Assembly (NCBI GenBank): GCA_965371805.1
Contig: CBDUZW010000008.1
Location: 51,445 to 115,444, forward strand
From: JAOZTV01 sp965371805
GTDB taxonomy: Bacteria > Acidobacteriota > Aminicenantia > UBA2199
Direction of reading: 5' to 3'
Length of the DNA: 64,000 bases
In this document: positions 28,777 to 37,150 of the stretch, one piece after another
Numbering within the stretch: the stretch's first letter is position 1
Layout of the letters: each line of letters opens with the position of its first letter
Made by a program: the position numbers and the translations under genes
The notes under the pieces: generated by a model
What the model saw: only the letters and a program-made list of their open reading frames with translations
The model's database searches: none
Told to the model about the DNA's origin: nothing

Positions 28777-28836
28777 ATCTCAGGGCATGGAGAGCTATAT
28801 TATCTTGGAGAACCGAAAATAGAATTTAAAACATTT
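28777..28836 (+). pseudogene. DUF2807 3'-end remnant
   Basis: The frame reads ISGHGELYYLGEPKIEFK. It matches the end of the DUF2807 lipoprotein at 13388-14182 (ISGHGDLYYLGDAKVKFN) in both protein and DNA, about 70% of bases by eye. No upstream part of the gene remains; repeat copy F sits at the break. The rest of the gap to 28999 is AT-rich, with no gene seen. Confidence 0.65.
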
Positions 28837-28999
28837 TCTTTTCTATATTTGTTTTTAATTTATAAGTTAAATATTTTTTTGGTTTGTGATATAATCATTT
28901 TGAGTTGCAGGAATGTGATGATTTTTTAGTTTATTGAAATATCGGCCGATTTTTATTTGATTGTTTTATAGGATATGTTTGAAAACAAAATAAATAAGA

Positions 29000-29698
29000 A
29001 TGGATGAAGAGATAAAAATGAGAGAAAGATTATACAACATACTGTTTGTGGAAGATGAAAAATTCGTACGAGGTACTATTAAACGGGAATTGGAAATTGA
29101 ACCATTTAATCTCTTTATAGCCAGCAGTGGAAAGGAAGCATTGGACCTGCTCATTAGAAACGAATTTGCTGTTATTGTCTCGGATCTGATGATGCCTATA
29201 TTTGGTGGAAAGGAGTTGCTGGAAATTGTAAGGAATGATTTTCCAGATACAATCAGGATAATCTTCTCAGGGTCATCAGATAGAGAGAAAATTAATAAAA
29301 TACTTAAAGCAGAAATTGCCAGGTCTCATTTTATTAAACCCTTCAAGTGGAATGAAGATGTCAAACCTAAACTTAAACAATTCCTGAGTCTTTACAGGAG
29401 GAATGAAATATCTCAGTCTTTGACCAAGGCACTGAAACAGGTTATGGAGATAAGTTTTGATGGATTTATTTTATTTAATGCCTCAGGAGAGATAATCTAT
29501 TCAAATCCTATTGCAAATAATCTGGTGGATATAAACAGTGAAACCTTAAAAAACCAACTAAAAGAATTCAATGAAAAAAAACAAAACCAATTGGATATTT
29601 CCGGAAAAGGTAAACAATCATTGCTGTTAGAGGTACTTAATTCAAAAGTAGAAATGTTAGAAGAGCCAGCAATTCTTGCCTTAGTAATAAAAAAATAA
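29000..29698 (+). CDS. Response-regulator receiver protein with PAS-like tail
   Basis: 232 residues. The receiver domain (about residues 10-125) has acidic DE in FVEDEKF, phospho-acceptor Asp in VSDLMMP, Ser in IFSGSS and Lys in FIKPF. Residues about 150-230 look like a small PAS fold (GFILFNASGEIIYSNPIA). There is no DNA-binding, GGDEF or kinase output, so the effect is probably through protein contact. It overlaps the next gene by one base (TAATG), tying it to the ABC-class ATPase. An inner ATG at 29018 has a somewhat better ribosome site (GAAGAG) and could be the true start. Confidence 0.8.
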   Translation: MDEEIKMRERLYNILFVEDEKFVRGTIKRELEIEPFNLFIASSGKEALDLLIRNEFAVIVSDLMMPIFGGKELLEIVRNDFPDTIRIIFSGSSDREKINKILKAEIARSHFIKPFKWNEDVKPKLKQFLSLYRRNEISQSLTKALKQVMEISFDGFILFNASGEIIYSNPIANNLVDINSETLKNQLKEFNEKKQNQLDISGKGKQSLLLEVLNSKVEMLEEPAILALVIKK

Positions 29699-31440
29699 TG
29701 GATATTGAATTATTAAAAAAAAAACTTTCTGCTATCGATGAGCAGGATTATGGAGCTTATCAATCTTTATTAGGTGAGTATAAATATCCCGGCTTTAAAT
29801 TGACAATAAAACAGATTCCAAAAGATCCATTTGCACCACCACATACTGGTATCTATTGTGCACTTATTGATTTCAAAAAATTATACATTCCACAAGAATT
29901 AAATTTATCTAAAATAAAACAGATCGCCTTTTGTGATTTTCTCGCACGTAATTTTTTTAAAACAAGTGAAAAAATTTCTAAGGTAAGAAGGGGTACTGGT
30001 TATAGTGGTATTATTACACTGGCCAAACCCGGGCAGGTGATTCTTGAAAGATCTTCTATTATATTTAAAGAGAATGCTATAGAAGTTAGATTCTTTATTG
30101 GTCTACCAGCTGATGGCCGTAAGATAAGAGGAAATATTGCCGAGGAGATGTTTTTTAAAGAGTTACCGGAGATAATTGAGCACTCTTTTTTTCAGGAAAA
30201 CTTTAATCGGAATGATCTTAATAATCATATTGAAATTGCAGAGGATGGCGAGGCTCTTAGAGAACAGCTGGATTCGTTAGATCTAATTTCATTCATTGGC
30301 AATGATTCAATCTTACCCAGAGAGAGTGGTACCAGTGATAAACCGTTAAAGGACAATCAGGTAATACCATTTCAAGCGCCAGATAGTTTAAAAGTAGAAA
30401 TCAATCTGCCTAATGCAGGGAAAATATCCGGGATGGGTATCAAAAAAGGAGTTACCCTGCTTGTGGGTGGAGGTTATCATGGTAAATCAACCTTATTAAA
30501 AGCAATTGAATTAGGAGTGTATAATCATATTCCCGGTGATGGCAGGGAAAAATGTATAAGCAATTCGGGAACAGTTAAGGTTCGTTCATATAGTGGAAGA
30601 TTTGTTGAAAAAGTAGATATATCTACATTTATAAAAAACCTACCCTTCAAAAAAAATACCTTAACTTTTTCTACAGAGAATGCCAGTGGTAGTACTTCTC
30701 AGGCAGCCAGTATACAGGAGGCGCTGGAAATGGATACCAGGGTGCTATTAATGGATGAAGACACCTGCGCAACAAATTTTCTGATACGGGACCAGAAAAT
30801 GCAAAAATTGGTATGCAAGGAAGATGAACCTATAACCACTTTTATTGACAAAGTCAAAAAGATTTTTATAGAAAAAAACATCTCTACTATTCTAGTATTA
30901 GGTGGAACCGGAGATTACTTCGATGTTTCTGATAAAGTAATTCAAATGATAAGATATTTACCGGAGGATGTTACATTGAAGGCACACTTGATCTCAGAAC
31001 AATCACCGGTTAAAAGAACATATGAAGATGAAGGTTATCCAATAGTACCTAAGAATAGAATGCCTATTGATGGATGTGTTGATCCTTATAATAAATATAA
31101 TAAATTTAGTGTTTTTGCTAAAGAAATCAAAAGAATAAATTTTGGGAAGCAGGTAATTGATCTAACAGATGTGGAGCAGCTTCTTGAACTTTCTCAGACA
31201 AAGGCAATTTCACAGGCATTAGTCTATATGTGCAGGTATATTGATGGAAAGAGTCTATTGAAGCATATTGTAGATAGAGTAATTAATGATATAGATACTC
31301 ATGGACTGGATATATTAAGTGAAAAAACATCCGGGGATTATGCAAGGTTTCGTAGTTTCGAACTGGCTGCAGCTATAAATAGATTAAGAAGTTTTAAAGT
31401 AGAACATTTTTATAGGGAAAAAGTCTCATTTTTAGAATAG
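29698..31440 (+). CDS. Predicted ATPase of the ABC class (PF09818 type)
   Basis: 580 residues, cytosolic. Walker A is VGGGYHGKST near residue 262, the signature-like segment is ASGSTSQAAS, and Walker B is VLLMDEDTCATNF. The N-terminal part has the family block PPHTGIYCALIDFKKLYIP and the C-terminal part a GCVDPYNK-type segment. The family is widespread but its function is not settled. Here it is translated with a receiver-PAS protein through a stop-start overlap, suggesting that phosphorylation may control the ATPase. No histidine kinase is adjacent. Confidence 0.85.
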   Translation: MDIELLKKKLSAIDEQDYGAYQSLLGEYKYPGFKLTIKQIPKDPFAPPHTGIYCALIDFKKLYIPQELNLSKIKQIAFCDFLARNFFKTSEKISKVRRGTGYSGIITLAKPGQVILERSSIIFKENAIEVRFFIGLPADGRKIRGNIAEEMFFKELPEIIEHSFFQENFNRNDLNNHIEIAEDGEALREQLDSLDLISFIGNDSILPRESGTSDKPLKDNQVIPFQAPDSLKVEINLPNAGKISGMGIKKGVTLLVGGGYHGKSTLLKAIELGVYNHIPGDGREKCISNSGTVKVRSYSGRFVEKVDISTFIKNLPFKKNTLTFSTENASGSTSQAASIQEALEMDTRVLLMDEDTCATNFLIRDQKMQKLVCKEDEPITTFIDKVKKIFIEKNISTILVLGGTGDYFDVSDKVIQMIRYLPEDVTLKAHLISEQSPVKRTYEDEGYPIVPKNRMPIDGCVDPYNKYNKFSVFAKEIKRINFGKQVIDLTDVEQLLELSQTKAISQALVYMCRYIDGKSLLKHIVDRVINDIDTHGLDILSEKTSGDYARFRSFELAAAINRLRSFKVEHFYREKVSFLE

Positions 31441-31441
31441 G

Positions 31442-31459
31442 GTATTATTCCTATAGAAT
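31442..31459 (+). promoter_or_regulatory. Right-box-like element before the nitroreductase
   Basis: GTATTATTCCTATAGAAT resembles the right box of the bipartite element (GTATTTTACCTATAGAAT at 27513). Both are followed by similar TATAT-TTCTT-TTTAAA sequence before the ribosome site. The TAGGAC left box is absent. Confidence 0.35.
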
Positions 31460-31514
31460 AAAACTGTTATTCAGTATATATATTCTTTTTAAATTAAAAC
31501 AGGAGAAATTAAAA

Positions 31515-32234
31515 ATGAATCATTTTTTTAAATTATTTAAAACAGGTACTTCTGTATCACTTTTGTTTGTTTTTATTATTGCAAGTTTTTCAACAACTTT
31601 GATTGGAGGCGAAAAATCGAGCAACAAATTACAAAACATATTTGAAGTAATTAAAAATCGTCGATCAGTTAGAAAATTTAAGTCAACATCTGTTTCAAGA
31701 GAGGATATTGAAAAAATTATCAAGACTGCTTGTATGGCACCTACTTCAGGAAATCAACAACCATGGAAATTTGTTGTGATTGATGATCGAAAAATTCTGG
31801 ATGAAATCTATAAGGAATCAATTGAACAAAAATTATTAAATTATAAAAAATATTATAAAGATAAGGATAAATCAAAATTAACTCCAGAAAATATAGCAAT
31901 TACCAGAAAAAAGTATGAAAAATATGTATCTGGATTTCTCTCTGCACCTGTTTATATTGCTATCTATACTGATAGCAAATCAAAGTATCCCTCTTATAAT
32001 CATTATGATGGTCCGCTTGCTGCTGGCTATTTAATGCTCGCAGCCCGTGCAATGGGGTATGGAACTGTTTTTGCCACAGATTCAATTCCTGTATCTGTAA
32101 CAAAAAAAGTTTTAAATATTCCAGATAATTATGTTAGAGTTTGTTTTACACCTCTTGGTGTACCTGAAGAGTGGCCTTCTACACCATCCAAAAAAGATGT
32201 AAAAGAATTTATTATTTTTGGTAAAATTAAATAA
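31515..32234 (+). CDS. Exported nitroreductase-family flavoprotein
   Basis: 239 residues with an N-terminal signal or anchor (SLLFVFIIASFSTTLIGG). The nitroreductase fold follows: FMN-phosphate-binding RRSVRKF, MAPTSGNQQPWKFVVI, and the C-terminal AAGYLMLAARAMGYGTVFAT. Such enzymes bind FMN and reduce nitro compounds, quinones or flavins with NAD(P)H. Export is uncommon in the family and makes the electron donor unclear; FMN would need to be loaded outside or the protein held on the inner face. AGGAGA precedes the ATG by 10 bases. Confidence 0.87.
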   Translation: MNHFFKLFKTGTSVSLLFVFIIASFSTTLIGGEKSSNKLQNIFEVIKNRRSVRKFKSTSVSREDIEKIIKTACMAPTSGNQQPWKFVVIDDRKILDEIYKESIEQKLLNYKKYYKDKDKSKLTPENIAITRKKYEKYVSGFLSAPVYIAIYTDSKSKYPSYNHYDGPLAAGYLMLAARAMGYGTVFATDSIPVSVTKKVLNIPDNYVRVCFTPLGVPEEWPSTPSKKDVKEFIIFGKIK

Positions 32235-32244
32235 ATTGCTTAAT

Positions 32245-32277
32245 TTCTTCCGGGGAATATCTTTTCTCCCGGGAGAA
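32245..32277 (+). terminator. GC-rich hairpin after the nitroreductase gene
   Basis: TTCTTCCGGGGA (32245-32256) pairs imperfectly with TCTCCCGGGAGAA (32265-32277). It is one of the few G+C-rich hairpins here and sits 10 bp after the stop, but no clean U-tract follows. Confidence 0.45.
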
Positions 32278-32367
32278 ATATTATATATAAAATATAGAAT
32301 CCTCTTAATTTCTTTTATTGCAATATATGATTTTGATTAGATAGGATATAAAAAATGGAGGATAACG

Positions 32368-33489
32368 ATGAAGAAAATTTATTTAAGAAAATTAATATTA
32401 TTTGGCGCATGTGTTATGATATTTATAAATCCTTTATTGACTCAAAATTCTGTAATAAAAAAACCTGAAACAAGTCTGATCGCAGGTCAAAAGATTACAG
32501 GTAGTAAAATGGTGCTAACTGCCGATAAATATGCTCGGCTTTGTTGGACTATGACTGAAACTAATATTCATGGAGTATCATGTCATGCTGGTTTTACAAG
32601 TGAATATAGGGTTGGAAAAAGGATTGGAGTTGGATATAAATGGGGTGGCTGGACTCATATAATTGAATTTGAAGAAAAAACCAAAGATGGATATGGGACA
32701 GGAACTGGAGGATATGTTTCTTATAAAGATTATTCAATAGACTGTGTTGTTGGCGTTTCATGCACTGGTCTTGTTTCGAGAGCCTGGGATTTGAACAGAA
32801 AATTTACTCTTGATTATCCCGATAGACCTGATATTCCAAATCAGTTTGATGATATTACAGATCAGCTGAAGAAGGTCGATTTTATAACAAAACAGACAAA
32901 CACACTAAAAAAAGGTGATGCCTTTATGAATAAGGGACATATTATAATGTTTGTATATGAAACAAGAGATGGTTATCCAATGGTTATAGATTCCAGGTCA
33001 ATTGGAGTTAGTTTTCGAAAAACAGATTGGAACGAAATGGCAGATGGTGGATATATTGCAATAAGATATAATAATATTATTGAAAAAAACAATCCTGTTG
33101 GAACTAAAAACAATCCAATTATTATAGATGTAAAAAGGCTCCCCTTAACTCTAAAGGGCAATACAAGAGATGTTGTGTCAATGGAATATGATAATTATTC
33201 TTGTGATATCTCTGATAACCAGCAGGGGCCGGAGGTTATTTATAAGATCAATTTAAAATCAGAAACAATTCTAGAAATTACAATAAATGATTATAAGAAA
33301 GAAGGTATTGATAATGATATTTTTCTGCTGACATCGCTGAAGAAAGATAACAATAATCAAGCTTATAATTGTATTGCTGGAGACGATAATAGAATTATGA
33401 AGAAACTTAAGTCAGGGACGTATTATCTGATAATTGACAGTAATAAAGATTTACCCGGAGAATATTTATTAAAACTAACTACGAAATAA
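32368..33489 (+). CDS. Secreted NlpC/P60-like protein with C-terminal PPC-like domain
   Basis: 373 residues with a signal peptide (LILFGACVMIFINPLLTQN). Residues about 125-235 look like an NlpC/P60 papain-like fold: Cys in VGVSCTGLVSRAW, His in KKGDAFMNKGHIIMFV and polar IDSRSIG. It probably cleaves or binds cell-wall peptides. Residues about 265-373 resemble the pre-peptidase C-terminal (PPC) beta-sandwich, ending GTYYLIIDSNKDLPGEYLLKL. GGAGG precedes the ATG. The match is by motif pattern and substrate is unknown. Confidence 0.65.
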   Translation: MKKIYLRKLILFGACVMIFINPLLTQNSVIKKPETSLIAGQKITGSKMVLTADKYARLCWTMTETNIHGVSCHAGFTSEYRVGKRIGVGYKWGGWTHIIEFEEKTKDGYGTGTGGYVSYKDYSIDCVVGVSCTGLVSRAWDLNRKFTLDYPDRPDIPNQFDDITDQLKKVDFITKQTNTLKKGDAFMNKGHIIMFVYETRDGYPMVIDSRSIGVSFRKTDWNEMADGGYIAIRYNNIIEKNNPVGTKNNPIIIDVKRLPLTLKGNTRDVVSMEYDNYSCDISDNQQGPEVIYKINLKSETILEITINDYKKEGIDNDIFLLTSLKKDNNNQAYNCIAGDDNRIMKKLKSGTYYLIIDSNKDLPGEYLLKLTTK

Positions 33490-33510
33490 ATTTTTTTATC
33501 CATTTTCACT

Positions 33511-33557
33511 TAGGACAAAAGTCCTATTTTTTAAAATTGGTATTTTCTTTATTGATT
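33511..33557 (+). promoter_or_regulatory. Bipartite upstream element, copy 3 (orphan) with perfect palindrome
   Basis: The left box TAGGACAAAAGTCCTA is a perfect palindrome with a 4-base centre. The right box GTATTTTCTTTAT begins at 33540 (29-base spacing). Downstream, AGGAGGAAT precedes TTG at 33609, but the frame ends after six codons. As with copy 2, the regulated gene seems to be gone. No other feature was seen up to 33738. Confidence 0.5.
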
Positions 33558-33738
33558 CTACTCCAAATATATATATCATATTAATGAATCACAATAGGAG
33601 GAATAAATTTGAAAATAGTGAATATTTAATAGTTTTACTTTTTATTAGATTGTAATCTATATGGTGTTTTTACTAATAAATATCACACTATTTAAAGACC
33701 ATTTTAACTAGAATGGGGGAGGCTGAATACTTTATACA

Positions 33739-34983
33739 TTAATTTCTCCTCAATTCCTTCAACTTTTGTATTGCATTTTTATTTTTTGGATTTAACTTTA
33801 GAGACTTCTTATAATTCTTAATTGCCTTTTTTTTATTCCCATCCTTCATATATCCTTCCCCAAGAGAGTCATATGCATACCAGGCTTTTGAAAATTCTTT
33901 TACCATTAATTGAAATATTTTAACTGCATCCTTTGTTCTGTTTTTCCTTAATAACCAATATCCTACTCTATTTAAATGTCCAGGAACAAATGGATAACCA
34001 TTTGGATATTCTTTTTTTAATTTAAAATATTTAAGGATTGCCTTATCGGCATTTTCATGAACCAAGACTTTGTACATTTCTCCACAGAGAGAGCCGATTA
34101 AATTACTGGGACCAGCATTGGCCAACTTCCATATCCAGGAATTTCTGTTTCCTGCAACTCCTTGTCCAAATGAAGACCACTCTTTTAACAGGTCTTCATC
34201 AATCATTGCTTGAATATCATTGCCGATTGCCATTTCTCCTTTCACCAGGGCTATAGTTTTTGAAATCATTTCTTTGTATTTTTTTAACTGATCAATATTC
34301 GATTCACTCCCATGTCCGGAAACAATAACAACATCGTTTGGAATTAATGATATTGCCTTATCAATCACTTCAGGATAATTAAGGAAATTTCCCGTATAAC
34401 CATCAATGGAAGGAAAAGACATTCCATAAGAAATATCCCCCATACAGACAATTTTTGATTTTACAAGATGTACGATAATATCAGTCTTATCATGAGAACC
34501 GGGGATTGAATATAGTTTAAATATTTCTCCTCCAAATTCCAGAATCATATTGTTTTCGAATGATATTTGAGGTAAGGCAGTATCAGGAAATTCATAAAGA
34601 ACATAAGAGTAAGACTGCAGCGTTTTTTTTAATATATTAGAACCAATAATAATAGGTTCTCCAGCTATTGAAAGATTTCCACCAGTATGGTCTATGTGAG
34701 CATGAGTATTTATTAGATATATGATTTTACTATTTTTTGGGGCAATTTCTTTAAGTACTGCTTTTAATTCATGCCCAGTTGCCTTTTGGCCGGAATCAAT
34801 CAAAAGTACCCCATCCTTGCTGACGAATGCCAAAAAGTTTGCCGGATAGGGGATTTTAGAAGTTAATCGATAAACCTGATCGGTCAGCTTTGTTATTTCA
34901 ATATTTCTTTTTTGTCCATATGCAAAACCTGAAAATAAGCTAATAGATAATAGTATAATAATAAATATTCTGTTTTTTAACAT
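33739..34983 (-). CDS. Secreted metallo-beta-lactamase-fold hydrolase with TPR tail
   Basis: 414 residues, signal peptide MLKNRIFIIILLSISLFSGFAYG. The MBL core shows HAHIDHTGG (HxHxDH), His in IPGSHDKTD, Asp in CMGDISYGM and His in VSGHGSESN, so a two-metal site is complete. The C-terminal 110 or so residues carry TPR-like repeats (VKIFQLMVKEFSKAWYAYDS, AIKNYKKSLKLNPKNKNAIQ). Class B beta-lactamase-like or SoxH/Bds-type periplasmic hydrolase; beta-lactam activity cannot be assumed. The Met-Gly-rich secreted gene lies 15 bp upstream on the same strand, so the two form an operon. Confidence 0.88.
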   Translation of the reverse strand: MLKNRIFIIILLSISLFSGFAYGQKRNIEITKLTDQVYRLTSKIPYPANFLAFVSKDGVLLIDSGQKATGHELKAVLKEIAPKNSKIIYLINTHAHIDHTGGNLSIAGEPIIIGSNILKKTLQSYSYVLYEFPDTALPQISFENNMILEFGGEIFKLYSIPGSHDKTDIIVHLVKSKIVCMGDISYGMSFPSIDGYTGNFLNYPEVIDKAISLIPNDVVIVSGHGSESNIDQLKKYKEMISKTIALVKGEMAIGNDIQAMIDEDLLKEWSSFGQGVAGNRNSWIWKLANAGPSNLIGSLCGEMYKVLVHENADKAILKYFKLKKEYPNGYPFVPGHLNRVGYWLLRKNRTKDAVKIFQLMVKEFSKAWYAYDSLGEGYMKDGNKKKAIKNYKKSLKLNPKNKNAIQKLKELRRN

Positions 34984-34998
34984 TTTTTCTCTCCTTTA

Positions 34999-35868
34999 TT
35001 ATTTTTTAATGATTCTCTTAATCTTATCAATTGGGAGGGTCAGTTTTAATTTAATAGAATACTTTTTTGGGTCTATGGTCTTATATTTTGGACGAGGATC
35101 TCTGCTCCCCCCCATACTGCCGCCCATGCTACCGCCACTCATACCGCCACTCATACCGCTACTCATACTGCCACCCATATCTCCATTCATTTTTTTTACC
35201 CTTTTTAATCTTCTTTTTTTTATAGCATCGGTCATTCCACCCCATTCTAGAACTAATTGAATTTCCTTTTGAATGTTTACTACATTTAATAGTTTTTTTT
35301 GAAGGGCATGCGGGATTTTAAACTCAATGACTACCTGCTCTTTTTTAGTACCTGCAATTTTAAAGGAACTAGTCTCTTTTACATTTAAATTAACCGGTAC
35401 AAACTCTCTATTGTTTCCCTTAATAATTATACTCTGGTGAAGTACATAACTTTTATTTCTATATATCTGTTTTTTCTTTTCTTGAGGTAATATTCCATAT
35501 TTTTTTTCTAATAATTGTACAAATCGTTCAGAAGAGATTGTTTTGCTGACAAAATTAATGCCATACTTATTTTTTTGGTTTTTTTGATTGAACCAGATTT
35601 TAATTCCATTGCTGAATAGGGTACTTATAAATTTATTTTTATTAATTTTGAATAAAATATATAAATCTTTTTGATCCATTCGAAGGGAATACTGTATTCT
35701 GCCACCATAATCCTTATATAGTTTCACTCCAGGCCAATCATCAGTTTTTCCATCAATTCTGACAGGTTTTTCATTAAATACTGCTTTTACATTTTTTGCC
35801 CATATTGAAGTTGTCATCAATATCAAAGAAATACTACAAATAATACTAATTTTAATCTTTTGTTTCAT
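34999..35868 (-). CDS. Secreted DOMON/CBM9-like protein with Met-Gly-Ser-rich segment
   Basis: 289 residues, signal peptide ending SIWA. The opening VRIDGKTDDWPGVKLYKDYGGRIQYSL is the usual start of CBM9/DOMON-like beta-sandwich domains that bind sugars or haem. Near residues 228-254 there is a low-complexity stretch of GGSM/SGM units (MSSGMSGGMSGGSMGG) before a basic tail. Methionine-rich segments in exported proteins often bind copper, but that is inference. It is the first gene of the operon with the metallo-beta-lactamase/TPR protein. No enzyme motif was seen. Confidence 0.6.
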   Translation of the reverse strand: MKQKIKISIICSISLILMTTSIWAKNVKAVFNEKPVRIDGKTDDWPGVKLYKDYGGRIQYSLRMDQKDLYILFKINKNKFISTLFSNGIKIWFNQKNQKNKYGINFVSKTISSERFVQLLEKKYGILPQEKKKQIYRNKSYVLHQSIIIKGNNREFVPVNLNVKETSSFKIAGTKKEQVVIEFKIPHALQKKLLNVVNIQKEIQLVLEWGGMTDAIKKRRLKRVKKMNGDMGGSMSSGMSGGMSGGSMGGSMGGSRDPRPKYKTIDPKKYSIKLKLTLPIDKIKRIIKK

Positions 35869-36205
35869 TTTATTTTCCTCCTTTATTTGATTTAATAAAG
35901 ATTTACATTATCATCATTACAAATCTTATTCGTCCTGTCCGAACGGATTGGATAAGAATTAATTGATGACTACTTTATATTGAGTTTATTTAGGAAGATA
36001 TGGTATAGCAATATATATCCGCGGTTTACATCTAAATGTTAATGCCGTTTTAACGTGAAAATCTTATTACAATTGTAACAATATATATGAATTTAGCTTA
36101 GATTGCTATAATGTGAAAACTAAATCTATATCCCTATTATTTTTATTCTTTAAGAAATATATAAATATCTTGATAAAAAAAAAACTATATAATATAATCA
36201 AATTT
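35869..36205. promoter_or_regulatory. Divergent control region with palindromes
   Basis: Between two divergent operons. TTACAATTGTAA (36067-36078) is a perfect 12-bp palindrome near the PhnD/kinase start. An imperfect hairpin centred on TCCGAACGGA lies about 35926-35956. Both are candidate operators. An upstream GTG (36113) could extend the next gene by 31 residues, but it lacks a ribosome site. Confidence 0.35.
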
Positions 36206-37147
36206 ATGGAAAAATTATGGAGTGACATTTTTAATTATTATCATATTAGAAATAAAATAAGAAAAATTCTAATTCTGTGTTTATGTTTTTTTGCTATCTC
36301 ATCTATATATGCTGATTCTAAAAAAGAAAATAGCAATAAAGGATCAGAGGTTATAAATTTCGGAGAAGCACCCTGGGATAAAATAGAAAAAATAGAAAAA
36401 TTCCACAGCCGGTTTCTTGTTTATTTATCAGAACAGCTTGAAAAGAAAGTTGTACTGAATATTATGCCTAATTATGGAACTCTCCAAAAAGATCTTGAAT
36501 TGGGAAATATACAAATTGCCGCCTTTCCACCAGGTGCTTATGTTGATGCATTATTGTCAATTCCAGATAAAATGCGTTATCTAGCTACCATTAAGTGGCA
36601 TGGGAAACATTCTTATCTTGGATATTTGTTTACTTTAAAAAATAATCCTATAGACAGTATTTTGAAAATGAAGGGTAAATCAATTGGGTTTACTGAATAC
36701 GGTTCAAGTTCCGGATATAAATATCCACTGTCGCTTTTTTTAAAAGAAGGTTTGGAGCCGGCTGATTTTTTAAAAATTTTTTACCTGGGAAGTCATGATA
36801 ATGTAATTAAAGGGGTTTTTAATCGAAGGGTTGAAATTGGTGCAACATATGATAGAGTTTATGATGCTTTCCAAAAAAAAAATGGTAATCCATTTAAAAT
36901 AATTAAATCTTATAGAGTCCCTTTTGGCACGTTTGCAATATCCACAAAAGTGTCAGATGATCTTTTTTCTAAAATTAGAAAAATTCTAATTAATTTTGAT
37001 ACAAAAACGAAGTTTAAAAATGGTGAAGTTGTTTTAAAAGAAGATTATTATCTGTCTGGATTTATTATAAAAGATAATAGTTTATATGATAATCTTATCA
37101 AAACAACAAAATTAGTTAATGAGTATAACAAAAAAAATGAATATTAA
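36206..37147 (+). CDS. PhnD-like periplasmic phosphate/phosphonate-type binding protein
   Basis: 313 residues from the ATG at 36206. A signal peptide follows basic residues (ILILCLCFFAISSIYA). The mature part is the PhnD/type 2 binding fold: FLVYLSEQLEKKVVLN, GNIQIAAFPPGAYVDAL, GKSIGFTEYGSSSGY and VEIGATYDRVYDAF. No transport genes lie beside it; instead a hybrid histidine kinase starts 3 bp after its stop. In such pairs the binding protein usually delivers ligand to the kinase's periplasmic sensor, so it is probably a signalling co-receptor. The start is uncertain because no clear ribosome site precedes any candidate. Confidence 0.78.
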   Translation: MEKLWSDIFNYYHIRNKIRKILILCLCFFAISSIYADSKKENSNKGSEVINFGEAPWDKIEKIEKFHSRFLVYLSEQLEKKVVLNIMPNYGTLQKDLELGNIQIAAFPPGAYVDALLSIPDKMRYLATIKWHGKHSYLGYLFTLKNNPIDSILKMKGKSIGFTEYGSSSGYKYPLSLFLKEGLEPADFLKIFYLGSHDNVIKGVFNRRVEIGATYDRVYDAFQKKNGNPFKIIKSYRVPFGTFAISTKVSDDLFSKIRKILINFDTKTKFKNGEVVLKEDYYLSGFIIKDNSLYDNLIKTTKLVNEYNKKNEY

Positions 37148-37150
37148 ATC

